Part shown: positions 41,474-50,692 of the stretch, one piece after another | How positions within the stretch are numbered: the first letter of the stretch is position 1 | How the letters are laid out: every line of letters starts with the position of its first letter | Source: Cupriavidus sp. IDO | Lineage (GTDB): Bacteria > Pseudomonadota > Gammaproteobacteria > Burkholderiales > Burkholderiaceae | Reading direction: 5' to 3' | NCBI RefSeq assembly: GCF_000812465.1 | Contig: NZ_JWMA01000065.1 | Coordinates: 1 to 56,983, forward strand | Length of the DNA: 56,983 nt | Made by a program: the position numbers and the translations under genes | The notes under the pieces: generated by a model | What the model was told of the DNA's origin: nothing | The model's database searches: none | Seen by the model: only the letters and a program-made list of their open reading frames with translations

Positions 41474-42205
41474 TCAAGGGAGGTATGTGCCCTTGTCGAA
41501 ATTGCCCGCCAGCAGGCTGCCGAATCCTGTGGGGCGGTCCGCCAGGCCCAGCGTGCGCAAGCAGTGCCAATGCAGGGCCTGGTTGCTGGTGATGACGGGT
41601 TTGCCGGCACGCTCGATCTCTTCGATGACGTCGCTCACCTGTATGCCGGCGCAGCTGATCAATACTGCATCGGCGTTGTCGGTATCGAGTTGCCGCGCCA
41701 GGTCCGCCCAGTGCGAGGCAGGAAACGAACCCTGCTGAATCGGCGTGGAACAAGGGTCCGCGATTTCGCAGACAACTTCGACACCGTGTCGGGCGAGGAA
41801 CGCGATTTCCATCTCGACCACCTCGCGCGGATAGGGTGTCATCAGTGCGACACGGCCCGCGCCAACCGCATGCAAGGCGGCGAGAATGGCGTCGGTGGTG
41901 GTGACCGAGCGGATGCCCGTTGCGTCAACGATGCGCTGGTTGATGACTTGCGCCCCCACTGCCATGCTTGCTGCCGTGCAATTCATGGCGATCAGGCTGA
42001 CCCCGGCGGTGGCAAGCAGCGTGGCGTGGGACTCCACATCGGCGACAACGGCCTTGTCGCTTTCCAGCGAGGTGCGCACGAACGGCATGCGCGTAGTCAC
42101 GAACTGCACGCCGGGTGGCGCCATCCTTTGCACTTCGAAGTCGCACAGGCCGCCGGACGGATAAAGGTGGCCAATGCGTGCCAGATAGCCAAAGCCAAGA
42201 CTCAT
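41474..42205 (-). CDS. Maleate isomerase/arylmalonate decarboxylase-family enzyme
   Basis: 243 residues of the Asp/Glu racemase superfamily. The two active-site cysteines of the maleate cis-trans isomerase and arylmalonate decarboxylase branch are present: AMNCTAASM and LISCAGIQVSD. ATG 42205 has AGGAAAG upstream. Members isomerise maleate to fumarate or decarboxylate/racemise small diacids. It is next to an aromatic-acid transporter remnant, so it belonged to another catabolic cluster. Its 3' end faces the cyclase-AAA gene 19 bases away. Confidence 0.85.
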   Translation of the reverse strand: MSLGFGYLARIGHLYPSGGLCDFEVQRMAPPGVQFVTTRMPFVRTSLESDKAVVADVESHATLLATAGVSLIAMNCTAASMAVGAQVINQRIVDATGIRSVTTTDAILAALHAVGAGRVALMTPYPREVVEMEIAFLARHGVEVVCEIADPCSTPIQQGSFPASHWADLARQLDTDNADAVLISCAGIQVSDVIEEIERAGKPVITSNQALHWHCLRTLGLADRPTGFGSLLAGNFDKGTYLP

Positions 42206-42276
42206 GCTGCTTTCCTGTTGATAGAGGCGGCCGGCACCGTCGCGTGCGCAAGCGATGACGGCCAGCTTCCGGGGCG

Positions 42277-42750
42277 TTACTTCGTTCCTCGGGCGTGCTT
42301 CACATGCTCGGGTGTCGGCGCGATGTACACCGCCAGCGCCGCCAATACCGCGGCTGCCGAAAACATGACGAAGTTCCACACCGGATTCACGTTCAGCCCT
42401 GCCATGTAGCCGCCCAGCACCGGACCTGTCATGGCACCGAAGCGGCCGACGCCAACCGCCCAGCCGGTCGCGGAAGCGCGGGCATGCGGTGCATAGTAGT
42501 TCGCGATATAGCCCAGCAGCACCAGCGCCACGGCAATGCTGCCGAAGCCGGCGAGCGCGACCAGTACATAGTTGACCAGCAACACATTCTTTTGCGAGAG
42601 CGCGAAGATCGACACAGCTCCGACCAGGAAGCTGACAGCGATGGTCTTGCGCGGTCCGAAGTAATCGGCGATCCGTCCGATCATCACGCCGCCGATTGCC
42701 GCGGCCACGTTGAAGACCGCGAAGAAGGACAGGCTGGAGCCAAGGTCATA
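42277..42750 (-). pseudogene. C-terminal part of an AAHS-family aromatic acid:H+ symporter
   Basis: About 158 C-terminal residues of an MFS transporter: FAVFNVAAAIGGVMIGRIAD (with the conserved GRxxDxxGxRR-like loop as GRIADYFGPRK), then SATGWAVGVGRFGAMTGPVL and a last helix ending AGLNVNP...IAP. It is cut at about 42750, where paaK sequence begins on the other strand. The first half of the transporter is lost. Confidence 0.85.
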
Positions 42751-42751
42751 G

Positions 42752-43561
42752 CCGGGGCAAACGGAGCGGCAGGTGCAGCTGATCACGGACTTCAGGCCCG
42801 AGGTCATCATGGTCACGCCGAGCTATATGCTGGCGATCGCCGACGAGTTCGAGCGCCAGGGCATCGACCCGGCCGGCACATCGCTGCGCGTGGGCATCTT
42901 CGGCGCCGAGCCATGGACCCCGGAAATGCGCATGGCGATCGAGCAGCGCATTGGCATCTCGGCGGTGGACATCTTTGGCCTGTCCGAGGTGATGGGGCCG
43001 GGTGTGGCCAATGAATGCGCCGAGACCAAGGACGGCCCAACCGTCTGGGAAGACCACTTCTACCCGGAGATCATCGATCCCGACACCGGCGAAGTCCTGA
43101 CCGAGGGCGAGTTCGGCGAGCTGGTATTCACCTCGCTGACCAAGGAGGCCATGCCCGTGGTGCGCTACCGTACCCGCGACCTGACCCGGCTGCTAGCCGG
43201 CACCGCGCGGCCCGCGTTCCGCCGCATGGAAAAGGTCACCGGCCGGACAGACGACATGATGATCGTGCGTGGTGTCAACGTGTTCCCGTCGCAGATCGAG
43301 GAGCTGATCCTGAAGCGCGCCGAACTGGCGCCGCACTACCAGTGCGTGCTGACGCGAGAGGGCCCGCTGGACGCGCTGACCGTGCGCGTGGAGCGGGCCC
43401 ATGGCAGCGATCCCTCCGGTGCACAGGCCGCGCGCGAGGCGCTGGCGCAAGACATCAAGGCCTATATCGGCGTCACCGCCACGATCGAAGTCCTGGCCGC
43501 CGGCGGCATCGAACGCTCGGTCGGGAAAGCGCGGCGCATCGTCGACCAGCGCCACAGCTGA
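42752..43561 (+). pseudogene. paaK: 5'-truncated phenylacetate-CoA ligase gene
   Basis: The frame is already inside the enzyme: GQTERQVQLITDFRPEVIMV, TPSYMLAIADEFERQGIDPA, then the adenylation motif region GAEPWTPEMR, VMGPGVANEC, RTRDLTRLL and the C-terminal domain GRTDDMMIVRGVNVFPSQIE to a normal end. About 165 N-terminal residues, including part of the P-loop, are missing. The junction to the oppositely oriented transporter fragment at 42751 shows a deletion or inversion. Confidence 0.88.
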
Positions 43562-43831
43562 CGGCTGCGGGGGCTGCTGCCGGCGCCGTCAGCTGCGCGG
43601 TATCAGCACCTGTTGCCGACCATTAATTCGGCAAACGGTGACCACTAAATCCGCCAATGTTCATCGATCTAACTGATTGATCCATAAGCGATTTTTGCTG
43701 CGTTGTGACGTGTACCACTGTTGTTCGTAGGCAACGCGCTTTGGGGCGCCGCGTCCACTAACTCCGCCAGCGCGAGTCGAGCATTCAGTAAATCGCCTAA
43801 TGTGTGTAAGACCACGGTCTTGAACACGGCC

Positions 43832-45457
43832 ATGAGGATTGCAACGAAGCGCGAACTGGCGATTGCGAGGGTCTTACGTCCGCTTGGGAGGGCTCCCCTC
43901 ACGCGTAAGCAAGCTGAGAACGCTGGCAAATTGCTTGGAATCCATTGGGCGACGGTCTATCACTTGCGCCGACGCTTCCTCGCAGATCCTGTAGCGAGCG
44001 CGTTGATACCTTATGACAGAGGTCCCAAAGTGGGAAAGCCGCGTCTAGCAGCGACTGTCGAGGAAATCGTGAGTGAGGTCCTGACCGAATGGCTGCCGCG
44101 GCAGCGTCATCTCGCTCATCCGCTTTTCGAGCTTGACGTCGAAATCCGGAAGCGCTGCGCAGGATCAGGTGTTCGTCCGCCAAGCAGATCTACCATTTCG
44201 CGACGCTGGGCGGCCCATCGGAAAGAAGAAGCCCTTCGGCTCGCGACGCTGCCGGGTTCTGAGATTCCACCAGGTCATCTGGTGGCGCGTTGTCCGATGG
44301 ATATTGTGCAGATTGATCACACGCTAGCCGATTTGATGCTGGTGGATGATGCGAGCCGACGCCCCATTGGCCGGCCATGGCTAAGCATAGCCCTCGACGT
44401 TTCGACAAGATGCGTCGTCGGCGTATATGTCGGGATGGACCGCCCCAATGCGGCAACGGTCGCGTTGCTATTGACCCGCGTTGTCTTGCCAAAGGATGGC
44501 TGGCTCGCCAGCCTCGATGTTAGCGTCGATTGGCCGATGCACGGCATTCCACAGCTACTTCACCTCGATAATGCGGCCGAATTCAAAAGCAGGGCATTGC
44601 GAGCGGGGTGTCGGGAGTATGGTGTTGAGTTGATGTACCGACCCGCGGGAAGACCGTACTTCGGGGGACATATCGAACGTTTGATGAGGACCATCATGGA
44701 ACGTGTCCATAGTCTGCCAGGATCGACGGGATCGTCACCCAAGGGGCGCAAGGCCCGACCGCCGGAGAAGGAAGCCTCCTTGACGATCCGGGAATTTGAG
44801 CGGTGGCTAGTTCTCGAGATTGCTGAACGCTATCACCACAACGCTCACCGCGGGCTGCAGGGCGCCACTCCGTTTTCGGAGTGGGCAACGGCGGGTAGGA
44901 AGACGCCTCCACGCCTACTTCCCAATGCGGCGCCTGAACCCTTGCCCTTCCTAATCCAGTTCCTGCCGATGGCCTATCGGACCGTGCAGTCGTATGGGCT
45001 GAAGCTGTTCTACCTTCGATACTGGCACCCAATATTCGCAGCCTGGCGGGCGACAAAGCAGAAAGTTATTGCAAGGTACCACCCTGAGGATCTCTCCAGA
45101 ATCTTTGTCAGTGTCGACGGAAAGCACTACGTTGAAGCGACATTTTCGGACTTGCGCCGTGGCCGGTTGTCATTGTGGGAGCAACGCAGCGCGTTACGGC
45201 GCTTACGATGCCAAGGTAAAGAATATGTCACAGAAGCGAAGGTATTTGAGGCGATTGACGAACAGCGTCGGATTGTCTCCCGCGCAAAATTGCAAACAAT
45301 GGGGGCAAGCCGTCAAGGCGAAGCGTTGAAGGAACTGGCACCCAGGTTCGTGGCGAGGTGCACAAACTTGGTGCTCGCAAACGCATTGGTCAAGGGGTCC
45401 GAGCCGGCGGTGGACTACAACAAGCCGCCCTCAGTGTTCAATGTCGAGCCGCTGTAA
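43832..45457 (+). CDS. tniA: TniA/TnsB-like DDE transposase
   Basis: 541 residues from ATG 43832 (upstream starts back to TTG 43721 are possible). An N-terminal HTH region (LTRKQAENAGKLLGIHWATV) precedes an rve/DDE catalytic core: Asp in DIVQIDHTLADL, Asp in QLLHLDNAAEFKS, Glu in YFGGHIERLMRTI. The Mu-type C-terminal barrel follows. It cuts and joins element ends together with the ATPase TniB and TniQ. The gene is intact. Confidence 0.9.
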   Translation: MRIATKRELAIARVLRPLGRAPLTRKQAENAGKLLGIHWATVYHLRRRFLADPVASALIPYDRGPKVGKPRLAATVEEIVSEVLTEWLPRQRHLAHPLFELDVEIRKRCAGSGVRPPSRSTISRRWAAHRKEEALRLATLPGSEIPPGHLVARCPMDIVQIDHTLADLMLVDDASRRPIGRPWLSIALDVSTRCVVGVYVGMDRPNAATVALLLTRVVLPKDGWLASLDVSVDWPMHGIPQLLHLDNAAEFKSRALRAGCREYGVELMYRPAGRPYFGGHIERLMRTIMERVHSLPGSTGSSPKGRKARPPEKEASLTIREFERWLVLEIAERYHHNAHRGLQGATPFSEWATAGRKTPPRLLPNAAPEPLPFLIQFLPMAYRTVQSYGLKLFYLRYWHPIFAAWRATKQKVIARYHPEDLSRIFVSVDGKHYVEATFSDLRRGRLSLWEQRSALRRLRCQGKEYVTEAKVFEAIDEQRRIVSRAKLQTMGASRQGEALKELAPRFVARCTNLVLANALVKGSEPAVDYNKPPSVFNVEPL

Positions 45458-45462
45458 TTGCG

Positions 45463-46331
45463 ATGCGCGCGCTGCTAACACATCTGCTACCGGCCGCGAG
45501 AGAACTGGCTCAGTGCGACGATGGGGTCAGAATTAGAGGCTTGGCACGTAGCCATTGGATAGACTACCCGCGTGCTGCGCAGGCGCTGGAGATTCTAGAG
45601 CGTCTCCTGCAACGCCTCAGCGGGAGCGTATGCCGTGTCTGTTGCTGCACGGAGATTCCAACATTGGTAAGACGCAGATTGTCTCGAAATTCCAGCGTCG
45701 TCATCCGCCCGAGTATGACGAAGAGAAGGGCGTCAAGATGCGAAGAATCGTTGCCATGCAGATGCCACCGACACCCGAGCAGCCGCGGTTCTATTCTTCA
45801 TTGCTCTTCGAACTGGGCGCGCCCTTCAACGCGGCGGCAAGGCTATCTGCACTTGAGAACCTGAGTCGCGCACTGCTTCGAAAAGTTTCGGCGCGCATGC
45901 TGATCGTTGACGAGGTTCATCACTTGTTGGCAGGCAACTATCGGGAGCAGCGTGCATCCCTGAATCTGCTGAAGTTCCTCGCCAATGACTTGAAAATCGC
46001 AGTTGTCCTCGTTGGCACTCAAGACGCCGTCCTAGCGCTCCAAACGGATCCCCAGATGGTTAGTCGATTCGCCCGTCTCGAGGTGCCGAGATGGCAGGAG
46101 ACGGAGGCATTTCGTTCTCTTCTTGCAGCCTTCGAGATGATTTTACCGCTTCGACGTCCGTCGAATCTCGCACGGCGAGAGATGGTACATGCCATTCTGA
46201 CTGCAAGTGGAGGGCTAACCGGGGAAGTGTCGCGCGTCCTGACTGTTTCGGCAGAACTCGCGATCCGGGATGGGCAGGAGGCCATCGACCTTGGTCACAT
46301 AGAGAATGCAGCGCGAACCCTGCTCTCCTGA
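45463..46331 (+). pseudogene. tniB: tniB, AAA+ target regulator, with frameshift
   Basis: The N-terminal part from ATG 45463 (RIRGLARSHWIDYPRAAQAL, EILERLL) is in one frame. From about 45612 the family continues in another frame: PQRERMPCLLLHGDSNIGKT (Walker A), RMLIVDEVHHLLAGNYREQR (Walker B) and VVLVGTQDAVLAL, to the stop at 46329. A one-base shift within CTCCTGCAACGCCTCAG separates the halves. Either the gene is broken or it needs ribosomal frameshifting; the former is simpler. Confidence 0.8.
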
Positions 46332-46812
46332 GGGCGTCAGGCCTTGGCCTGTTGCTCCGCGGCCATTCGATGACGAAGCGTTTGGCGGTTGGCTCGGTCG
46401 GCTGGCCGCAAGGTATCAGATCAGTGTTGACCAGTTGTGGCAGATTGGCGACCTTGGTGCGTTTCCAGCGTTGACCAATACAGGCTGGCTTCTATTCCCC
46501 CCGATGGACGAGCAGGCACTGTGCCGCCTTGCGCGGCTGACTCATATTGGTATCCCAAGGCTGGAGGCACTTCAAACACCGATGGCATGGGTTTCAGACC
46601 GAGATCAGCTCCCATACTGCTTCGACTGCCTAGTTCTGAATCCCGTCGACGTTTTCTCGCCTCGCTGGAAGCGGGATTGGCTGGACCCGCACACGGCTGT
46701 CTGCCAAGTCCCTGGACATAGACTGAATACGCTCCCGCCATGCACGCTATGCATCTGCCGCAACCTCACTGCGGTGATCCGTGCGATTAGCAAGCGTCAG
46801 CGCAAGGGGTAG
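46306..46812 (+). CDS. tniQ: Short TniQ-family protein
   Basis: 168 residues. RPWPVAPRPFDDEAFGGWLG and RLAARYQISVDQLW form the TniQ N-terminal domain, followed by a zinc-finger-like section (YCFDCLVLNPVDVF, then C...H and CTLC). It starts inside the tniB 3' end. TniQ of Tn5053-type elements is about 400 residues; this one stops after the first zinc-ribbon region, comparable in length with the short TniQ of type V-K CRISPR-associated transposons. No CRISPR or Cas gene is nearby. It could be truncated or naturally short. Confidence 0.75.
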   Translation: MQREPCSPEGVRPWPVAPRPFDDEAFGGWLGRLAARYQISVDQLWQIGDLGAFPALTNTGWLLFPPMDEQALCRLARLTHIGIPRLEALQTPMAWVSDRDQLPYCFDCLVLNPVDVFSPRWKRDWLDPHTAVCQVPGHRLNTLPPCTLCICRNLTAVIRAISKRQRKG

Positions 46813-46855
46813 GTAAAAGCGGTCAGATCTCGATATTGGCGGAAATTGTGACCGC

Positions 46856-46882
46856 CATTGGCGGAATTAACGCTCTGCAACA
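46856..46882. repeat. Right terminal inverted repeat of the TniABQ element (left: 43611-43637)
   Basis: The reverse complement starts TGTTGCAGAGCGTTAATTCC and aligns with the left end TGTTGCCGACCATTAATTCG. A related remnant stands alone at 14999-15028. Confidence 0.8.
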
Positions 46883-46992
46883 GCAATGGCCAGACCGAGG
46901 GTCACGTCAACCGGCTCAAGTTCCTCAAGCGCCAGACGTATGGCTGTGCGAACATCGAGCTTCTGCGGCTGCGGGTATTGAAGCCAAACTGA
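46882..46992 (+). pseudogene. C-terminal fragment of an ISL3-family transposase
   Basis: Directly at the transposon's right end, the frame reads SNGQTEGHVNRLKFLKRQTY then GCANIELLRLRVLKPN and stops. The NGQTEGxxNRLKxxKRxxYG block is diagnostic of the DDE_Tnp_ISL3 C-terminus. The rest of the gene is not on the transposon's left side, so this is a junction product. A GGAAGACCC sequence at 47181-47189 could be the old ISL3 right end. Confidence 0.75.
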
Positions 46993-47289
46993 ACGACCGG
47001 CCTGCCTTGTCCTGCTGGACACGCTAGTCCGATCGCCATCGCAGGCGGGTGAGCTCGTGCGGCCGGCACGAGGCTGGCGGGCTCGCCCACGTTCGTCAAC
47101 AAGAAGGTGGGCGGTGGAGACGACGGCCGTTCCACGCTACAACATCCTCCACGCCAGTGCGCCCTCGTCACACAAAGTGCGGAAGACCCACTTTTAGTTT
47201 GGTCTAGGGTTCCGGCGCGCCATGGCGCGGCAAACATGGACTTGAACCGGCGGTACCGGGCAGCGGATGCTGATGACTTGATGCGTCGA
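46993..47289. other. Insertion-sequence remnant DNA, no gene
   Basis: This interval follows the ISL3 fragment and contains the possible IS terminus CAAAGTGCGGAAGACCC (47173-47189). No frame resembles a protein family. Confidence 0.35.
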
Positions 47290-48582
47290 TTAATTGAACT
47301 CGAAGTTGGTCGGTGCGACCGGTTCATCGGTGTACCTAAAGACGTTTAGGTCGTCGTAGCGAATAGCCGGTTTTCTACCAGAGACAAGATCCGCGAGAAG
47401 CTGGGCCGAACCGCAGGACATCGTCCAGCCAAGCGTACCGTGGCCGGTGTTCAGATAAAGATTGGGCAAGGCAGTGCTTCCGACAATGGGTGTGCCGTCC
47501 GGTGTCATCGGGCGAAGGCCGGTCCAGAATAAAGCCTTGGTGGTGTCTCCGCCGCCCGGGAACAGATCATTGACACACATTTCCAGGGTTTCCCTTCGCG
47601 CCTCCCTCAGCCGTTTGTCGAATCCCACAATCTCGGCCATGCCGCCGACACGAATGCGTTTGTCGAAACGCGTGATTGCAATCTTGTAGGTCTCGTCAAG
47701 CACGGTTGAAACCGGAGCGCGACTCTCGTCAATGATGGGGGCTGTAATCGAGTAACCCTTGAGCGGATATACCGGGATTCGAACGATTCCAGAAAGAAAA
47801 TGGGTCGAGTACGAGCCAAAAGCCACAACAAACGCATCAGCATGGACGAGCCTGGTGCCGTGCTGTACCCCGACAACCTTGCCACCTTCGACTACCAGGG
47901 CGTCAACTGGAGTGTCGTAGCGGAAGGTTACGCCGGCCTCTGCTGCGAGGGCGGCGAGGCGCGTGGTGAACAACTGGCAATCACCGGTTTCGTCGCCGGG
48001 CAAGCGCAGTCCGCCCGTCAGCTTGTATGCCGTGATAGCAAGCGCTGGTTCAGCGCGCGCGAGTTCGGACTGTGTCAGAAGCTCATATGGAACGTTGGCC
48101 TCCTTTAGCACCGCAATGTCTTTGGCTGCCCCGTCTAGCTGCTGCTGTGTGCGAAATACCTGGAGCGTGCCACCTGTGCGGCCTTCATATTGAATACCGG
48201 TATCCGAGCGTAGCGCCTTCAGGCAGTCGCGACTGTACTCGGCAAGCCGAACCATGCGATTCTTGTTGATGGCATATCGCTCGGCCGTGCAGTTCTGCAG
48301 CATCTGCCACATCCATTGAAGCTGGAACTGCTTGTCCGCATCATCAGGCCGGATGGCGAGCGGCGCGTGCTTCTGGAACATCCACTTGACCGCTTTCAGT
48401 GGCACACCGGGCGCTGCCCATGGCGCTGCGTAACCGGGTGAAATCTGCCCGGCATTGGCAAAGCTGGTCTCGAGCGCCGGACCTTGCTCGCGGTCAATGA
48501 CCGTCACTTCGTGGCCTGCACGCGCGAGATAGTACGCGCTCGTTACGCCAACGACACCGCTGCCCAGTACTACGACTCGCAT
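47290..48582 (-). CDS. dadA: D-amino acid dehydrogenase small subunit
   Basis: 430 residues, DAO-fold flavoprotein of the DadA family, which oxidatively deaminates D-amino acids (classically D-alanine) at the membrane and passes electrons to the respiratory chain. Motifs: RVVVLGSGVVGVTSAYYLAR, the family block FANAGQISPGYAAPWAAPG, and GLRPMTPDGTPIVG with NTGHGTLGWTMSCGSA near the end. ATG 48582 has GGGGATCGG upstream. The chain is full length. It lies alone; no alanine racemase or Lrp gene is adjacent. Confidence 0.93.
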   Translation of the reverse strand: MRVVVLGSGVVGVTSAYYLARAGHEVTVIDREQGPALETSFANAGQISPGYAAPWAAPGVPLKAVKWMFQKHAPLAIRPDDADKQFQLQWMWQMLQNCTAERYAINKNRMVRLAEYSRDCLKALRSDTGIQYEGRTGGTLQVFRTQQQLDGAAKDIAVLKEANVPYELLTQSELARAEPALAITAYKLTGGLRLPGDETGDCQLFTTRLAALAAEAGVTFRYDTPVDALVVEGGKVVGVQHGTRLVHADAFVVAFGSYSTHFLSGIVRIPVYPLKGYSITAPIIDESRAPVSTVLDETYKIAITRFDKRIRVGGMAEIVGFDKRLREARRETLEMCVNDLFPGGGDTTKALFWTGLRPMTPDGTPIVGSTALPNLYLNTGHGTLGWTMSCGSAQLLADLVSGRKPAIRYDDLNVFRYTDEPVAPTNFEFN

Positions 48583-48833
48583 ACCGATCCCCAATAACGA
48601 TGATCAAGATGAAATAGTTGTTAAATGTTCCCAGCGTATCAAACGTGGCTTCAAGAGCCATCATATCGATACATTGGCAGTGTTAATAACTAAATTTGTT
48701 GTTCTATTTGGATGTATTTAATGCTGAATGTGGTGGCGCTTCGCGAAACCGTGCTGCCGGTCGTGCACCGACTGTGATGCCGCTGACCTAGAGCGAAGTG
48801 ATTGTGTCACCGGCTCGCCCTCCATATCGTCGG
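48583..48833. other. Upstream region of dadA
   Basis: AT-rich for its first ~140 bases and without a gene; it should contain the dadA promoter, but no operator could be singled out. Confidence 0.3.
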
Positions 48834-49051
48834 GGGAGCGTTAAAAACCTTGGGGTATCGGGGATGGGTGTCTACATTGAGCCACTTATCGGCTGCCGAG
48901 CTCCGAGATGAAAGTCATCATTCGAGAGGAGACCATCACCTACTGGGGCGAATGCAACACCCAGGTGAGGAGATGCCCGCTGAATTGGCCGGGTTCCTCG
49001 ACCGGTAAGGACGGATGGCTGAAGCCGAATCCCAAGGTTTTTAACGCTCCC
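48834..49051. repeat. Perfect 21-bp inverted repeat pair enclosing 176 bases
   Basis: GGGAGCGTTAAAAACCTTGG(G) at 48834-48854 is exactly inverted at 49031-49051. The enclosed 176 bases contain a short frame without recognised family. The structure has the shape of a miniature inverted-repeat element or of two element ends brought together. Confidence 0.7.
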
Positions 49052-49058
49052 GGGCCGA

Positions 49059-49096
49059 GGTGGCACTTTTGCTTGCGAATTGGTGGCACTTTTGCT
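49059..49096. repeat. Tandem GGTGGCACTTTTGCT repeats, 23-base spacing
   Basis: The 15-base unit occurs exactly at 49059 and 49082. The 23-base periodicity equals that of the repeats at 16666, pointing to ends of IS21-like elements. It directly precedes the integrase remnant. Confidence 0.5.
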
Positions 49097-49141
49097 GCGG
49101 TATACGGCCGGTGGGCTGTCTTGCCGCGCGACCACCACCAG

Positions 49142-50535
49142 ATGGTCTTCCATGAGCTTGCGGAACTCCAGCGCCGCTATGGGTCGCTCGCCGACGCCAA
49201 GGCCGCTCAGCCGGCGGTGCTCAAGCTGCTGCTGGCGCACGATGGGGCGATCGAGTACTGGGAGCGCGGGCGCCTGCGCACGGTGCCGGCGGACCAGGCG
49301 CCCAGCCCGGTGCTGACCCGGCTGCTGCACACGCACCGGCGCCGTTTCCGGTCCGTCGCCTCCTCACCGAAGATACCCGCTGTGCGGGAGGCTGCGGATG
49401 CGACGGAGCCGGCCGCACCGGCTTCGTGGCTGGACACCCGCGGCTCCGCCGAACTGGCTTGGCTCGCGCGCGCCGGACGCTTTGCCCAGCCCCAGGCCGC
49501 CAACAACAGGCTGGGCGCCGCCGACGACGCGCAGGCGTTGGCGCTGTTCCTGCGCGACCGCGCCGGGCGCTCGCCGCACACGCTGCGCGCCTTGGCGCCG
49601 AACTGTGCGGCCTGATGCGCTGGTGCAACGCGCGCCAGCTCGGGCCCTTGTCCGATCTGACACGCCAACAGTTGCTCGCCTACCGGCACGTCTTACAGCA
49701 TGGTAGCCACGGCGCGGATTCAGGCTCCCTGCCACTGTCGGAGGCCACCCGCACGCGCGCGCTGGCGGTGGTGGCAAGCCTCTACCGCTACTCGTACGAC
49801 ACCGGCTACCTGCACGCCAATCCGGCTGCCGGCCTGTCCTCCGGCAGCCGCGCGCGGGCCGGCTTCGCGCCGACACGGCTGATTCCGCCGGCGCTGCTGG
49901 CCGCGTGCGATGCGTGGCTCGATGCGCCCGAGGCCGATACGCCCAACCCGCTGGGCGCGCGGCGACGGTGCGCGATCTGGGCACTGTACCGCTACGCCGG
50001 GGTGCGCCTGGCGGAACTGGCTTGGTCGGCCGAGAGCGGGCTACCCCGGCTGGACGCGGAAGCGCCCGGGCGCTGGGCGCTCTATGTCTGCGGCAAGGGG
50101 CGCAAGACGCGGGCCATCCCGCCGCCCACCCCGTGCGTGGCCGTGCTCCGTGCCTATCGACTAGCCCGCGGCCTACCGGCCAAGTCGCCGACGCACGAGG
50201 TGCTGCCAGTGATCCACGGGAACAAGGGCGAGGCCCTCCAGCGGGCGGGCCTGTATCGGGAGGTCAAGGCGATCTTTGCCGCCGTGGCCGATGGCCTGCA
50301 GGCGCGCGAGCCGGCGCAGGCGTTGCTGCTGCGCGCCGCCTCCCCGCACTGGCTGCGCCACGCCTACGCCCGCACGCTGGTGGTCGACCACCAAGTACCG
50401 CTGCCCGCCGCACAGGCGCTGCTCGGCCATGCCTCGGTGCAGACCACAGCGGCATACGTGAAAACCGATCTGGGCCAATTGCGCTACTTCGTCGAGCGGA
50501 CCTTCACCGATCCTACGCCACCGCCCGATCAATAA
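49142..50535 (+). pseudogene. Tyrosine recombinase (integrase) with a frameshift
   Basis: The first part, from about 49142 to 49600, reads ELQRRYGSLADAKAAQPAVL and ALALFLRDRAGRSPHTLRA in one frame. The remainder continues in another: LCGLMRWCNARQLGPLSDLT, CGKGRKTRAIPPPTP, then the catalytic ASPHWLRHAYARTLV (H-x-x-R) and QALLGHASVQTTAAYVKTDL with the Tyr nucleophile. A one-base shift near 49600 is all that separates them. The catalytic part looks complete, so the inactivation is recent or a sequencing slip. It is a relative of the fragments at 14768 and 21345. Confidence 0.8.
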
Positions 50536-50692
50536 TTCGAAACTTGCGTTGCTGCGGCCTTTGTCCAGCCATTTGGGAACGGCCTTGCCTCAGCAAGCGA
50601 GCCACGCATACGATAAGAAAAATTGGGGCCTCGGTTTGCGCCGCGAGCCCGTAGCCTGACAATGCCGTCTGACATTGACCGCCGCAGCCGTC

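Larger units (their letters stand above)
43611..46882. mobile_element. TniABQ-type transposon (Tn7/Tn5053-like), no resolvase or cargo
   Basis: A 3272-base element bounded by TG...CA ends, carrying tniA, tniB and tniQ in order. The outer inverted repeats (43611-43637 and 46856-46882) agree at about 21 of 27 positions, both starting TGTTGC and containing TTAATTC. Further TTGGCGGAA-like units lie inside each end (for example 46837-46849 and 46858-46870), as expected for multiple transposase-binding sites. The flanking 5-base sequences (GCACC and GCAAT) are not identical, so the present location reflects rearrangement after insertion. tniB carries a frameshift, so the copy may be inactive. Confidence 0.8.

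Noticed and set aside
46306..46812. CRISPR-associated transposon, suggested by the short TniQ
   Set aside because: There is no Cas gene, CRISPR repeat array or tracr-like region in the window.
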